From: ZLKRG08 sp046094385
GTDB lineage: Bacteria; Actinomycetota; Actinomycetes; Nanopelagicales; Nanopelagicaceae
Reading direction: 5' to 3'
Length of the DNA stretch: 53,982 nucleotides
Assembly: GCA_046094385.1 (NCBI GenBank)
Contig: JBJTHJ010000071.1
Coordinates: forward strand, 1 to 53,982
A program made the translations under genes and the position numbers. The notes beneath the pieces were generated by a model. It was not told the DNA's origin, did no database searches, and was given only the letters and a program-made list of their open reading frames with translations. The stretch's first letter is position 1. Each line of letters starts with the position of its first letter. Shown one piece after another: positions 25,613 through 34,821 of this stretch.

Positions 25613-26398
25613 ATGTCTGAAATCTCAGCAGGGTTTGCGCGTGATTGGGTTGAATTCACTGACCCCACAGATGATGAGCAGATCTTCAAATGTGACTTAA
25701 CTTGGTTGACCTCAAATTGGACATGCATCTACGGAGATGGCTGCAAAGGCGTTTTCCAAGATCAACCAAATAGCGGTTGCTGTACTGAAGGTGCGATGTA
25801 CTCAAATGAGGCTGATGAGCTTCGAGTCATTAAGGCAGCAAAACGTTTGACCCCTGATATGTGGCAGTTCTATGACATTGCAAATCAAAAGGGTAAATTC
25901 GAAGTTTCAGAAGTCGACGAAGATAACGAACGTAAGACCCGCACTGTCGATGGATCTTGTATCTTCTTGAACCGAAAAGGCGAGTTCCCCACTTATGGTT
26001 GCGTCTTGCACCATTTGGCATTAAAAGAAGGTTCGCACTTCCTCGATGTAAAGCCAGATGTATGCTGGCAACTTCCAATCCGTCGCTCATTTGAGGTACG
26101 TGAAGTTGGCGAGCGCGAATATTCAGTGACTGTTATTGGTGAATATGAAAAACTGGCTTGGGGCGATGGCGGAGAGGATTTTGATTGGTACTGCTCAAGC
26201 GATTCAGATGCACATGTGGGCAAAGAGCCGGTCTATCTTTCAAACTCTGGGGAACTCAAAGCGCTTATGGGCGAGGCAAATTATGCAATCCTCAAAGAGA
26301 TCTGTGATAAACGTATGGAGGGAATCGCCCTTGCTAAAGCCAAATCCCTACCGCTCTTTGTAATTCAACACCCTGCAACTGTCGCCGCTTCGCACTAA
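25613..26398 (+). CDS. Cys-rich conserved actinobacterial protein, unknown function
   Basis: 261 aa with ten cysteines, most in a pattern that looks like a metal or Fe-S site: C27, C38, C44, C56-C57, C116, C130 and C151 (CDLTW, CIYGDGC, SGCCTEG, GSCIFLN, YGCVLHHL, VCWQLP). The layout resembles the YkgJ/DUF3109-type zinc/iron-binding proteins, but the match is not certain. Acidic loops lie at 98-106 and 185-192. No signal peptide. It directly precedes radA (10-bp gap). The upstream ATG 25574 would add 13 residues upstream of the predicted promoter and is rejected. Confidence 0.72.
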   Translation: MSEISAGFARDWVEFTDPTDDEQIFKCDLTWLTSNWTCIYGDGCKGVFQDQPNSGCCTEGAMYSNEADELRVIKAAKRLTPDMWQFYDIANQKGKFEVSEVDEDNERKTRTVDGSCIFLNRKGEFPTYGCVLHHLALKEGSHFLDVKPDVCWQLPIRRSFEVREVGEREYSVTVIGEYEKLAWGDGGEDFDWYCSSDSDAHVGKEPVYLSNSGELKALMGEANYAILKEICDKRMEGIALAKAKSLPLFVIQHPATVAASH

Positions 26399-26401
26399 AG
26401 T
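26396..26401 (+). promoter_or_regulatory. -10 box of radA
   Basis: TAAAGT, overlapping the stop codon of the upstream gene and ending 7 nt before the radA GTG. No SD is present. Confidence 0.4.
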
Positions 26402-26408
26402 TCACTTC

Positions 26409-27767
26409 GTGGCAAAACCCAAATCAGATCCTTTTAGATGTGGCGAATGTGGCTGGACCAGCACCAAATGGGTAGGTCGCTGCGGAGAATGCCAAGCTTG
26501 GGGTAGCGTCGAAGAGATCGGTGCGCCAAAGAAATTATCACTAGTGGCAGGCCATATCTCACAACCGGCAACTCCAATCTCACAAGTAGATCTCGCTAGC
26601 GCTACTGCGCGCCCCACCAAGATCGAAGAATTAGATCGCGTTTTAGGTGGCGGTATCGTTCCAGGTGCGGCCATATTGCTAGCTGGAGAACCCGGAGTCG
26701 GTAAATCCACGCTCTTACTTAGCGTTGCCTCCCAAGTGGCAAGCAATGGAGTTCATACTTTATATATCTCAGGTGAAGAGAGCGCATCCCAAGTTCGCTT
26801 ACGCGCCGAACGAATCAACGCTCTCAATCCGAATCTCTGGCTCGCATCCGAAACCGATCTCGGTGCGGTAATCGCGCATATTGATTCAGTTAAACCTGAG
26901 CTATTGATTATCGATTCCATCCAAACCATCGGATCTACAACAGTAGATGGCGCACCAGGTGGCGTCACCCAAGTCCGCGAAGTCTCAGCTGCGCTCATTC
27001 GAATCTGCAAGGAGCGCGACATCGCACTGCTCTTAGTTGGCCACGTAACCAAAGATGGGTCAATAGCTGGCCCCAGACTTCTCGAACATATCGTCGATGT
27101 GGTTTTGAACTTTGAAGGCGAGCGACACTCAAGATTACGTTTGATTCGCGCAATCAAGAATCGATTTGGCGCATCCGATGAAGTTGGTTGTTTTGACATG
27201 AACGACTCCGGAATTCATGGCGTTGCAGATCCAACTGGACTCTTTACCTCACGCCATGCCGAACCAGTTCCAGGAACATGTGTAACCGTGACTCTCGAAG
27301 GACGAAGACCATTACTTGCTGAGATCCAAGCTTTGGTTAGCGCTGGTCGCGATAATGATTATGGCAACGCTCGTCGCGTAACTAGCGGCATGGATTCATC
27401 CCGAACTTCAATGACCCTTGCGGTTCTAGAACTTCGCGCAAATATTCGCCTCTCGGGGCGCGATGTTTACGTAGCCACAGTTGGTGGCATGAAGATGTCC
27501 GAACCAGCTGCAGATCTGGCGGCAGCGCTTGCTATCGCCTCTGCCGCCAAAGGTTTAGCACTTCCAGCAGATTTGATTGCAATCGGAGAAGTTGGCTTAG
27601 CTGGAGAGATTCGCAAAGTCTCCGGTGTAAAACGTAGACTGGAAGAGGCGCAGCGTTTAGGTTTCAAACGAGCGTTAGTTCCGGCAGGCAGTGAAGTTAA
27701 ATTACCCGGTATGGAGATCGTCGAAGTCTCTCGAATCGATCAAGCCATCGGAAAAGTGAAGATCTAG
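26409..27767 (+). CDS. radA: DNA repair protein RadA
   Basis: Branch-migration ATPase acting in recombination, 452 aa. The N-terminal C4 zinc finger is CGECGWTSTKWVGRCGEC. Walker A is GEPGVGKSTLLL (about 95-106). The RadA-specific KNRFG motif (IKNRFGASDEVGCFDM) lies near 250, and the C-terminal Lon-protease-like domain spans about 285-450. GTG start without SD. The stop shares a CTAG palindrome with the clpC stop (4-bp tail overlap). Confidence 0.96.
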   Translation: MAKPKSDPFRCGECGWTSTKWVGRCGECQAWGSVEEIGAPKKLSLVAGHISQPATPISQVDLASATARPTKIEELDRVLGGGIVPGAAILLAGEPGVGKSTLLLSVASQVASNGVHTLYISGEESASQVRLRAERINALNPNLWLASETDLGAVIAHIDSVKPELLIIDSIQTIGSTTVDGAPGGVTQVREVSAALIRICKERDIALLLVGHVTKDGSIAGPRLLEHIVDVVLNFEGERHSRLRLIRAIKNRFGASDEVGCFDMNDSGIHGVADPTGLFTSRHAEPVPGTCVTVTLEGRRPLLAEIQALVSAGRDNDYGNARRVTSGMDSSRTSMTLAVLELRANIRLSGRDVYVATVGGMKMSEPAADLAAALAIASAAKGLALPADLIAIGEVGLAGEIRKVSGVKRRLEEAQRLGFKRALVPAGSEVKLPGMEIVEVSRIDQAIGKVKI

Positions 27768-30262
27768 ATCGCTTCTGGCTCTAGCGCTTCTGGAGTATCA
27801 GGTGTGCCACCTTTAGGTTCGCCTTTAAAGGTAAAGACCGCATCTGCGCCCTCGCCTTCAACATCCACCAGCACGATCTCTCCGGACTTTAATTCATTGA
27901 AGAGGATTCTCTCGGATAGCGCATCTTCGATATCGCGTTGAATCTCACGACGTAGCGGACGCGCACCAAGTAATGGATCGTATCCACGCTTAGCCAACAA
28001 GATCTTGGCATTTGGCGTAAGTTCGATACCCATATCCTTTGTCTGCAAACGCTTATCAAGATTTGCAATCATCAAATCTACGATCTCGATGATCTGATCC
28101 TGGTTTAGCTGGTGGAAGACGATGACATCATCAATGCGATTTAGGAACTCTGGACGGAAGTGATTCTTAAGCTCGTCGCTTACCTTCGCCTTCATCCGCT
28201 CGTAGTTGCTAAGCACATCATCGGTATTGGCAAAGCCAAGACCCAAACTCTTGGAGATATCACGAGTACCTAAATTGGTAGTCATGATGATGATGGTGTT
28301 CTTGAAGTCAACCGTACGACCTTGAGAATCAGTTAAGCGGCCATCTTCTAATACCTGCAAGAGCGAGTTGAAGATATCTGGGTGGGCCTTTTCGATCTCA
28401 TCGAAGAGCACTACTGAGAAGGGACGGCGGCGAACTTTTTCAGTCAACTGTCCGCCCTCGTCGTAACCGACATATCCTGGAGGTGCACCAAATAGTCGAG
28501 AGGCGGTGTGGCGCTCTGAGTATTCCGACATATCCAATTGAATCAAGGCATCTTCATCGCCAAATAAGAACGATGCCAAGGTACGTGAAAGTTCGGTCTT
28601 ACCTACGCCAGATGGGCCAGCGAAGATAAAGGAGCCACCAGGGCGGCGCGGATCTTTAAGTCCAGCACGGGTACGACGAATTGCTTGTGAAAGCGCTTTG
28701 ATCGCTTGTTCTTGGCCGATGACGCGCTTATGTAGCTCTTCCTCCATTCGAAGCAGACGTGCCGTCTCTTCTTCAGTTAACTTGAAGACCGGAATACCAG
28801 TTGATGCTGAAAGTACCTGCGCGATCAATTCTTCATCGACGACCGTTGCTTGATCAAGAGCACCATCTTTCCAAGCTTTCTCTTTCTCTTGGCGCTCGTT
28901 GATCAGATTCTTTTCATCATCGCGAAGTTTGGCGGCCTTTTCAAAATCTTGGCCATCAATTGCTGATTCTTTTTCGCGGCGGACATTTGCGATGCGCTCA
29001 TCGTATTCGCGGATCTCAGGCGGAACCGTCATACGCTTGATGCGAAGTCGTGAACCTGCTTCATCGATTAGATCAATCGCCTTATCTGGCAAGAAGCGAT
29101 CAGAGATATAACGATCGGCATAGTTTGCCGCTGCTGCCAGCGCGCCATCAGAGATCGAGACTCGGTGATGAGTTTCGTAGCGATCTCTAAGTCCTTTGAG
29201 AATCTCAATGGTGTGCGCAACCGAAGGCTCTTTGACTTGAATCGGTTGGAAACGACGCTCTAACGCCGCATCTTTCTCTAAATGCTTACGATATTCATCA
29301 AGGGTGGTTGCTCCAATTGTCTGGAGTTCGCCTCGGGCCAACATTGGTTTTAAAATTGAAGCGGCATCGATTGCACCTTCGGCAGCGCCTGCGCCTACCA
29401 AAGTATGTATCTCATCGATGAAAATGATGATATCGCCACGAGTTTTGATCTCTTTTAGCACTTTCTTCAAGCGCTCTTCAAAATCACCTCGGTAACGTGA
29501 TCCGGCGACCAGCGCACCAAGATCTAAAGAATAAAGTTGTTTATCTTTCAAAGTCTCTGGAACGTCATTACGGACGATTGCTTGAGCAAGTCCCTCTACG
29601 ACTGCAGTCTTTCCAACGCCTGGCTCTCCGATTAAAACTGGGTTGTTCTTGGTGCGACGAGATAACACCTGCATTACACGCTCGATCTCAGTGTCGCGAC
29701 CGATGACTGGATCTAACTTTCCTTCACGAGCAGCTTGAGTTAAGTTGCGACCAAATTGATCAAGAATGGTTGAAGAAGCTGGCGTGCCTTCTGCAGGACC
29801 GCCTTGGGTTGCTGGCTCTTTTCCTTGATATCCAGATAGTAATTGAATTACTTGTTGGCGAACTCGATTTAGATCTGCACCAAGCTTTACCAATACTTGT
29901 GCCGCAACGCCTTCGCCCTCACGAATCAATCCAAGGAGAATATGTTCTGTGCCGATGTAGCTATGGCCAAGTTGCAACGCTTCACGAAGAGATAGCTCTA
30001 AGACTTTCTTTGCACGTGGTGTAAATGGAATATGTCCAGATGGCGCCTGTTGACCTTGTCCGATGATCTCTTCGACTTGTCCACGTACTCCATCAAGTGA
30101 GATTCCCATTGACTCTAGCGCTTTAGCGGCGACGCCTTCACCTTCGTGGATCAACCCAAGCAAAATATGCTCAGTGCCAATGTAATTGTGGTTGAGCAGA
30201 CGAGCCTCTTCTTGTGCCAATACGACAACTCGACGAGCTCGATCTGTAAAACGCTCAAACAT
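27764..30262 (-). CDS. clpC: ATP-dependent Clp protease ATP-binding subunit ClpC
   Basis: AAA+ unfoldase that feeds ClpP, 832 aa. It has two Clp_N repeats (NYIGTEHILLGLIHEGEG and SYIGTEHILLGLIREGEG), Walker A1 GEPGVGKTAVVEGLA, Walker B1 IIFIDEIHTLVGAGAAEG, a UVR segment around 420-455, Walker A2 GPSGVGKTELSRTLA and the pore-loop GAPPGYVGYDEGGQLTE. Start ATG has AAGGAGG. The 110-bp spacer upstream is among the longer ones here and includes a GGGG/CCCC hairpin. Confidence 0.97.
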   Translation of the reverse strand: MFERFTDRARRVVVLAQEEARLLNHNYIGTEHILLGLIHEGEGVAAKALESMGISLDGVRGQVEEIIGQGQQAPSGHIPFTPRAKKVLELSLREALQLGHSYIGTEHILLGLIREGEGVAAQVLVKLGADLNRVRQQVIQLLSGYQGKEPATQGGPAEGTPASSTILDQFGRNLTQAAREGKLDPVIGRDTEIERVMQVLSRRTKNNPVLIGEPGVGKTAVVEGLAQAIVRNDVPETLKDKQLYSLDLGALVAGSRYRGDFEERLKKVLKEIKTRGDIIIFIDEIHTLVGAGAAEGAIDAASILKPMLARGELQTIGATTLDEYRKHLEKDAALERRFQPIQVKEPSVAHTIEILKGLRDRYETHHRVSISDGALAAAANYADRYISDRFLPDKAIDLIDEAGSRLRIKRMTVPPEIREYDERIANVRREKESAIDGQDFEKAAKLRDDEKNLINERQEKEKAWKDGALDQATVVDEELIAQVLSASTGIPVFKLTEEETARLLRMEEELHKRVIGQEQAIKALSQAIRRTRAGLKDPRRPGGSFIFAGPSGVGKTELSRTLASFLFGDEDALIQLDMSEYSERHTASRLFGAPPGYVGYDEGGQLTEKVRRRPFSVVLFDEIEKAHPDIFNSLLQVLEDGRLTDSQGRTVDFKNTIIIMTTNLGTRDISKSLGLGFANTDDVLSNYERMKAKVSDELKNHFRPEFLNRIDDVIVFHQLNQDQIIEIVDLMIANLDKRLQTKDMGIELTPNAKILLAKRGYDPLLGARPLRREIQRDIEDALSERILFNELKSGEIVLVDVEGEGADAVFTFKGEPKGGTPDTPEALEPEAI

Positions 30263-30287
30263 CTAGGGAACCTCCTTGGTTGCAAAT

Positions 30288-30293
30288 AGCCTA
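30288..30293 (-). promoter_or_regulatory. Possible -10 box of clpC
   Basis: TAGGCT on the minus strand, 25 nt before the ATG, leaving a leader of about 18 nt that holds the SD. A hairpin with flanking ATCT/AGAT and a GGGG/CCCC core lies upstream (about 30296-30330). No clear -35 or ClgR box. Confidence 0.35.
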
Positions 30294-30372
30294 ACCAATC
30301 TGGGGGGTTTTTTATGCCCCTAGATATTGGGCCAATTCGGCGAAATTACCCCTAAATTTGCGATAAATGCTC

Positions 30373-30870
30373 TCAGAGCAGCTTGACCATCCTGGTATTG
30401 CCCAGGGTATTGGGCTTGGAGGACTCTAGATCGAGTAGCTCTGCAATACCTTCGTCGTAAGAGCGAAGTAATTGTTGGTAGACCTCAGGATCTACCGGTG
30501 CACCTTGGATCTCATTAAATCCGTGACGGCCAAAGAATTCCGTCTCAAAGGTTAGACAGAAAATCTTCTTTACCCCAAGTAACTCTGCTCGTTCAATTAA
30601 TTTTTCAAGAATCTTATGACCTACGCCTTTGCCACGTAATTCCTCAGCGACTGCAACTGTACGGACTTCAGCAACATCTTCCCAAAGCACGTGTAACGCT
30701 CCGCACCCTACGACATCTGCACCATCTACTGCTACCACAAACTCTTGTACGGATTCGTAGAGAGTCACGGTCTCTTTCGAGAGAATTCTTCGTTGTGGTG
30801 CATAAAGATCAATTAACTTACGGATTCCTTTGACATCCGAAGTTCTGGCAGCGCGCACCTCTATCGACAT
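30373..30870 (-). CDS. Amino-acid N-acetyltransferase (single-domain ArgA-type GNAT)
   Basis: 165-aa GNAT protein. The acetyl-CoA loop is EELRGKGVGHKILEKLIERA (about 80-99). The N-terminal IRKLIDLYAPQRRILSKETV and the C-terminal TFETEFFGRHGFNEI match the stand-alone N-acetylglutamate synthases of actinobacteria (Rv2747 type), first step of arginine synthesis. Substrate assignment is by family similarity. ATG preceded by AAGGAAG, 10 bp after the lysS stop, so likely in the lysS operon. Confidence 0.8.
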   Translation of the reverse strand: MSIEVRAARTSDVKGIRKLIDLYAPQRRILSKETVTLYESVQEFVVAVDGADVVGCGALHVLWEDVAEVRTVAVAEELRGKGVGHKILEKLIERAELLGVKKIFCLTFETEFFGRHGFNEIQGAPVDPEVYQQLLRSYDEGIAELLDLESSKPNTLGNTRMVKLL

Positions 30871-30880
30871 CTAATCTTCC

Positions 30881-32404
30881 TTAATTATTCTCTTGCTCTG
30901 GTTTTACCAACGGGAAGAGGATGGTTTCGCGGATACCAAGTCCAGTTAGCGCCATCAGTAAACGATCTGCACCCATTCCCATGCCGCCCATCGGTGGCAT
31001 TCCAAATTCCATGGCGCGCAAGAAATCTTCATCTAACGGCATCGCCTCTTCGTCACCTTTAGCTGCAAGCCTTGATTGTTCGACCAAACGTTCGCGTTGA
31101 ATTACTGGGTCGATTAACTCTGAATATCCCGTTGCCAATTCAAATCCATCGACATAGAGATCCCACTTCTCTACTGTTCCTGGAATCTCGCGGTGATGAC
31201 GTACAAGTGGCGAAGTATCCACTGGAAAACCCATTACAAAAGTTGGCTTCATGAGATTGGCTTTGCCCACATGCTCGAAGATCTCTTCGGCAAGTTTGCC
31301 AGTGATCCACTTTGGATCTACCTTCATGCCCAATTTCTCAGCGATTTTCCGCAACTCTGCATATGGCGTAAGTGCAGTTACCTCTTGGCCGACGCCACTT
31401 GAGATCACTTCATAGAGTGAGACCTCTGCCCACTCACCACCTAAATCTGATTGGCGGCCATCATGATGAGTAACTACATGGGTACCAAATACATCCATCG
31501 CCGCATTTTGAACTAGCTGCCTAGTTAGATCGGCGATAGTGCGCCAATCACCATAAGCTTGATAGGACTCAATCATCACAAACTCCGGTGAATGGCTCGA
31601 ATCCGCACCCTCGTTACGGAAATTGCGATTGATTTCGAAGACGCGTTCGATGCCACCGACTACGCATCGCTTTAGAAATAACTCTGGCGCGATTCGTAAG
31701 AAAAGTGGGATGTCATAAGCATTCGATTGGGTTTTAAATGGTCGAGCGGCAGCGCCTCCATGCATCACCTGCAACATTGGAGTTTCTACCTCTAGAAATC
31801 CGTGGCTGGCAAAGGTATTGCGAAGTGAATTCATCACTTTAGGTCTAATTCGCGCCATCTCTCTGGCTTGTGGTCTGACAATTAGATCGACATATCGTTG
31901 ACGAACTCGAGTCTCTTCGTTTAGCGGTTTATGTTCTACCGGCAATGGTCGAAGTGACTTCGCAGCTAAGATAAAAGTATTTGCCAGAATTGATAGCTCA
32001 CCACGCTTGGAGGTGATAACTTCTCCGGTGATAGAGACGATATCTCCTAGATCAATATCTGCTTTCCATGAATCTAACTGTTCTTGTCCGACTTTATCTA
32101 GCGAGAGCATCACTTGAAGTTCAGTGCCATCACCTTCGCGCAAGTTTGCAAAGCAGAGCTTTCCGGTATCACGCTTGAAAATTATGCGACCAGTTACTGA
32201 TTCAATATCTCCAGTTGCAACATCGATTGCCAATCCTTCATATTTATTACGAATCTCAGCCAAAGTCTTGGTTCGTGGGACAGAGACTGGATAGGCCTCT
32301 CTGCCAGATTCGATGATCCGATCGCGCTTTTCGCGTCTTATCCGAAGCTGTTCCGGTAGGTCGGAATCGGCCTGGTTTGAAGGATCGTTTACTGATTCGC
32401 TCAT
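30881..32404 (-). CDS. lysS: Lysyl-tRNA synthetase, class II
   Basis: Charges tRNA-Lys. It has an N-terminal OB-fold (about 55-160) and the class II catalytic core with motif 2 FRNEGADSSHSPEFVMIE and motif 3 GMGMGADRLLMAL near the C-terminus. 507 aa from ATG 32404. The in-frame TTG at 32413 would add three residues and is less likely. TAGACT ends 10 nt before the ATG, so there is hardly any leader. The gene follows coaX by 33 bp in the panC-coaX-lysS order. Confidence 0.95.
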   Translation of the reverse strand: MSESVNDPSNQADSDLPEQLRIRREKRDRIIESGREAYPVSVPRTKTLAEIRNKYEGLAIDVATGDIESVTGRIIFKRDTGKLCFANLREGDGTELQVMLSLDKVGQEQLDSWKADIDLGDIVSITGEVITSKRGELSILANTFILAAKSLRPLPVEHKPLNEETRVRQRYVDLIVRPQAREMARIRPKVMNSLRNTFASHGFLEVETPMLQVMHGGAAARPFKTQSNAYDIPLFLRIAPELFLKRCVVGGIERVFEINRNFRNEGADSSHSPEFVMIESYQAYGDWRTIADLTRQLVQNAAMDVFGTHVVTHHDGRQSDLGGEWAEVSLYEVISSGVGQEVTALTPYAELRKIAEKLGMKVDPKWITGKLAEEIFEHVGKANLMKPTFVMGFPVDTSPLVRHHREIPGTVEKWDLYVDGFELATGYSELIDPVIQRERLVEQSRLAAKGDEEAMPLDEDFLRAMEFGMPPMGGMGMGADRLLMALTGLGIRETILFPLVKPEQENN

Positions 32405-32414
32405 ATTGCGCAAA

Positions 32415-32424
32415 AGTCTATCTA
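32415..32424 (-). promoter_or_regulatory. Possible -10 region of lysS
   Basis: Overlapping TAGATA (32424-32419) and TAGACT (32420-32415) on the minus strand, directly before the lysS start region. Confidence 0.35.
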
Positions 32425-32437
32425 ATTACCGATTTCT

Positions 32438-33202
32438 TTACTGATTTCGCTCGTGAATTAAACGAAGTCCTATCAGAGTTAGATCTGGCTCATGTTCATC
32501 CAGAGTATCTGCAACTCCAAATATCAATGGGGCTAATCCACCTGTCGCAATGACGGTTGGCTGCTCTTTATATTGCGCTTGCAATTCCTTCGAAATGCGC
32601 GCTACCAATCCATCAACTTGGCCTGCAAAACCGTAGATGGTTCCGGATTGCAACGCCTCTACCGTGTTCTTTCCAATCACCGAACGCGGCTCTAACAATT
32701 CGACTTTCCTTAATTGAGCTGCGCGCTGCGCCAGTGCATCCACTGAAATCTCTATACCTGGTGCAAGCGCGCCACCTAGAAACTCTCCCTTGGGTGAAAC
32801 CACATCAAGATTAGTCGAGGTGCCAAAATCGACCACGATTGCTGGACCGCCATACAAAGTATGAGCTGCCAAAGTATTAACAATTCGATCCGCGCCAATC
32901 TCTTTTGGATTATCTACCAGCAATGGCACACCGGTCTTGATGCCAGGTTCGACGATTGTGGTTGGAGTATCTGAAAAGTATGTTGAGATCATGGTGCGCA
33001 GCTCACGTAAAGTCGCTGGAACGGTTGAGCAGATTGATAAGCCGCTGATATCGATGCCCTCGACTAAGGCGCGCATCTGTAACCAAATCTCATCTGCAGT
33101 GCTTCGTGGATCTGTCTTAACACGCCATGAATGAACTAAGTCTTCGCCGAGAAAGGTACCTAATACGGTATTTGTATTTCCGACATCTATGGTTAATAAC
33201 AT
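32438..33202 (-). CDS. coaX: Type III pantothenate kinase
   Basis: First step of CoA synthesis from pantothenate. The ASKHA phosphate loop DVGNTNTVLGTF starts at residue 5, GADRIVNTLAAHTLYGG at about 100-116 and the adjacent VVDFGTSTNLDVV are type III signatures. 254 aa. SD AGGAGAT before the ATG. It follows panC by 9 bp; the panD gene often found between them in actinobacteria is absent here. Confidence 0.95.
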   Translation of the reverse strand: MLLTIDVGNTNTVLGTFLGEDLVHSWRVKTDPRSTADEIWLQMRALVEGIDISGLSICSTVPATLRELRTMISTYFSDTPTTIVEPGIKTGVPLLVDNPKEIGADRIVNTLAAHTLYGGPAIVVDFGTSTNLDVVSPKGEFLGGALAPGIEISVDALAQRAAQLRKVELLEPRSVIGKNTVEALQSGTIYGFAGQVDGLVARISKELQAQYKEQPTVIATGGLAPLIFGVADTLDEHEPDLTLIGLRLIHERNQ

Positions 33203-33211
33203 CTTGATCTC

Positions 33212-33940
33212 CTAGTACTCCATGTTGTCAATCAATCGGACTCCACCAATCCAACCTGCAACTATTGCTCGTTGTCTTGGTGCGGACTCTTCTTTGAAAT
33301 TTTCTGGATTAATCACGGTTGCGTAATCTGTCTTCCAAGCTGGCTCACTATCTAAAACTTCTCGTAATTGATCTGCTCCAGCAGATAGCGCTTTGTAAAC
33401 CACCAGGGCTCGGCTTCGATCCTCGCTTGAAAGGCGAATATTCCTAGATGACATCGCTAAACCATCGCTTTCTCGAACAATTGGATGTGCCACGATTTCG
33501 ATCGGCAATTCAAATCTGGATACCATCTCTTTGATCAGAAAAAGTTGCTGGAAATCTTTCTCACCGAATACTGCAAAATCTGGCTTAACTAGGTCAAATA
33601 ACCGCTTTACTACCGTAAGCATCCCGGTGAAGTGTCCTGGCCGTGATGCTCCTTCAAATAGCTCTCCCACCGGTCCAGCTTCAATAAGTGTCGGATCATT
33701 TGGATAGATCTCTTCGTAAGTTGGAAACCAAACTTCGCTTGCACCTGCTGCAAGTGCAATCTCTTTATCAGCTTCTGGTGTTCGCGGATATTTCTGCAGA
33801 TCATCTTGGTCATTGAATTGGAGGGGATTAACAAAGACGCTGACTATTACCTTCTCGCTTCGATTGCGCGCAGCTTTAATCAACGCAGCATGCCCCGCAT
33901 GCAACGCCCCCATGGTCGGGACAAATCCCGTTTTACTCAT
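33212..33940 (-). CDS. panC: Pantothenate synthetase
   Basis: Condenses pantoate and beta-alanine. The HIGH-like motif is GFVPTMGALHAGHAALI (residues 5-21), with VFVNPLQFNDQDD, GEKDFQQLFLI and SSRNIRLS downstream. At 242 aa it lacks the usual N-terminal 20 or so residues, and an in-frame TAA directly before the ATG excludes an earlier start. TGGAG lies about 9 nt upstream. It opens the panC-coaX-lysS block. Confidence 0.94.
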   Translation of the reverse strand: MSKTGFVPTMGALHAGHAALIKAARNRSEKVIVSVFVNPLQFNDQDDLQKYPRTPEADKEIALAAGASEVWFPTYEEIYPNDPTLIEAGPVGELFEGASRPGHFTGMLTVVKRLFDLVKPDFAVFGEKDFQQLFLIKEMVSRFELPIEIVAHPIVRESDGLAMSSRNIRLSSEDRSRALVVYKALSAGADQLREVLDSEPAWKTDYATVINPENFKEESAPRQRAIVAGWIGGVRLIDNMEY

Positions 33941-33982
33941 TTATAAAACTCCAGTCCAACTTGGGTACCGGGTACAAGGCCA

Positions 33983-34010
33983 ATAATACTTAATTAATTT
34001 TAATTTTGAA
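33983..34010 (-). promoter_or_regulatory. Probable panC-coaX-lysS promoter
   Basis: TTCAAA (34010-34005) and TATTAT (33988-33983) with a 16-bp spacer on the minus strand, in an AT-rich spacer between folK and panC. The leader of about 35 nt holds a short GTACC-C-GGTAC palindrome. Confidence 0.4.
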
Positions 34011-34018
34011 AACCCAAA

Positions 34019-34462
34019 TTACAGTAGAGCTAATAAATCTGAGATTTTGCCATGTGTAAGCAAGATGGCATCAGGTTCTAGTTCATGCCATGGCTCAAGT
34101 ACAAATCTTCGTTCATGGGCTCTCGGGTGAGGCAAGGTCAACTCTTCAGCTTTAGAGATTAACTCTCCATATTGGATGATATCCAGATCAATTACTCGTG
34201 GTCCCCACTTGATATTGCGTTCTCGACCCATCGCCTTCTCAATCCCATGCAACATCGAAAGCAAGGAGATTGCTGGTAATTCACTCTCGACTATGCAGAC
34301 CGCATTCAAGAAATCTGGCTGCTCTGTGAACCCCACTGGTTTTGTCGAGTAGTAATTGGATACTTTTTGGACATCCGTGGCTTCACTTAAGAGTGCTAAT
34401 GCCAAATCTAAATTCGCTTTGGTATCACCGATATTTGAGCCAAGCGCGATTACGGCCCTCAT
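34019..34462 (-). CDS. folK: 2-Amino-4-hydroxy-6-hydroxymethyldihydropteridine pyrophosphokinase
   Basis: HPPK, activates the pterin for dihydropteroate synthase. The N-terminal IALGSNIGDTKANL, central GRERNIKWGPRVIDLDII (metal-binding Asp pair) and LTLPHPRAHERRFVLEPW are the family motifs. 147 aa. ATGA overlap with folB, last gene of the folate block read leftward. Confidence 0.95.
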   Translation of the reverse strand: MRAVIALGSNIGDTKANLDLALALLSEATDVQKVSNYYSTKPVGFTEQPDFLNAVCIVESELPAISLLSMLHGIEKAMGRERNIKWGPRVIDLDIIQYGELISKAEELTLPHPRAHERRFVLEPWHELEPDAILLTHGKISDLLALL

Positions 34463-34821
34463 CTAATCCGCTCGATGGTGACTGCGATATCCAAGACATT
34501 TCCGTTAACTGGAGCGTTTGGTTTATGAATTGTGACTGCAACTCGGTTTATTTTATGGAATTCAAAGAGAATTCGGTCTGCGATTCGACCGCCTAAATGC
34601 TCGATGAGTTGGCAAGGATCACTTTCAATGTCCTCGGTGACCAGATCGACAATCGCTGCATAGTCCACAGTGTCGTTCAAGTCATCACTATTTGAAGCGC
34701 TCTCTAAATCCAGCTCTGCCAAAATATCCGCATAGAAAACTTGGCCATCCCTGCGTTCTTCTGGGAGAACGCCATGGTATCCAAAGGCTTCAATGCCTTT
34801 TAATTCGATTCGATCACTCAA
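34459..34821 (-). CDS. folB: Dihydroneopterin aldolase
   Basis: Makes the hydroxymethylpterin substrate of FolK. 120 aa with GIEAFGYHGVLPEERRDGQVF (conserved Tyr and catalytic Glu region), DYAAIVDLV and the C-terminal VTIHKPNAPV with its conserved Lys. ATGA overlaps on both sides with folP and folK indicate coupled translation. Confidence 0.94.
   Translation of the reverse strand: MSDRIELKGIEAFGYHGVLPEERRDGQVFYADILAELDLESASNSDDLNDTVDYAAIVDLVTEDIESDPCQLIEHLGGRIADRILFEFHKINRVAVTIHKPNAPVNGNVLDIAVTIERIR

Noticed and set aside
30296..30330. GGGG/CCCC hairpin as an intrinsic terminator between the GNAT gene and clpC
   Set aside because: On the minus strand no U-run follows the stem; the A-rich stretch lies in the loop.
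30300..30365. ClgR operator upstream of clpC
   Set aside because: CGC-containing segments are present, but no CGC-N5-GCG arrangement was found.
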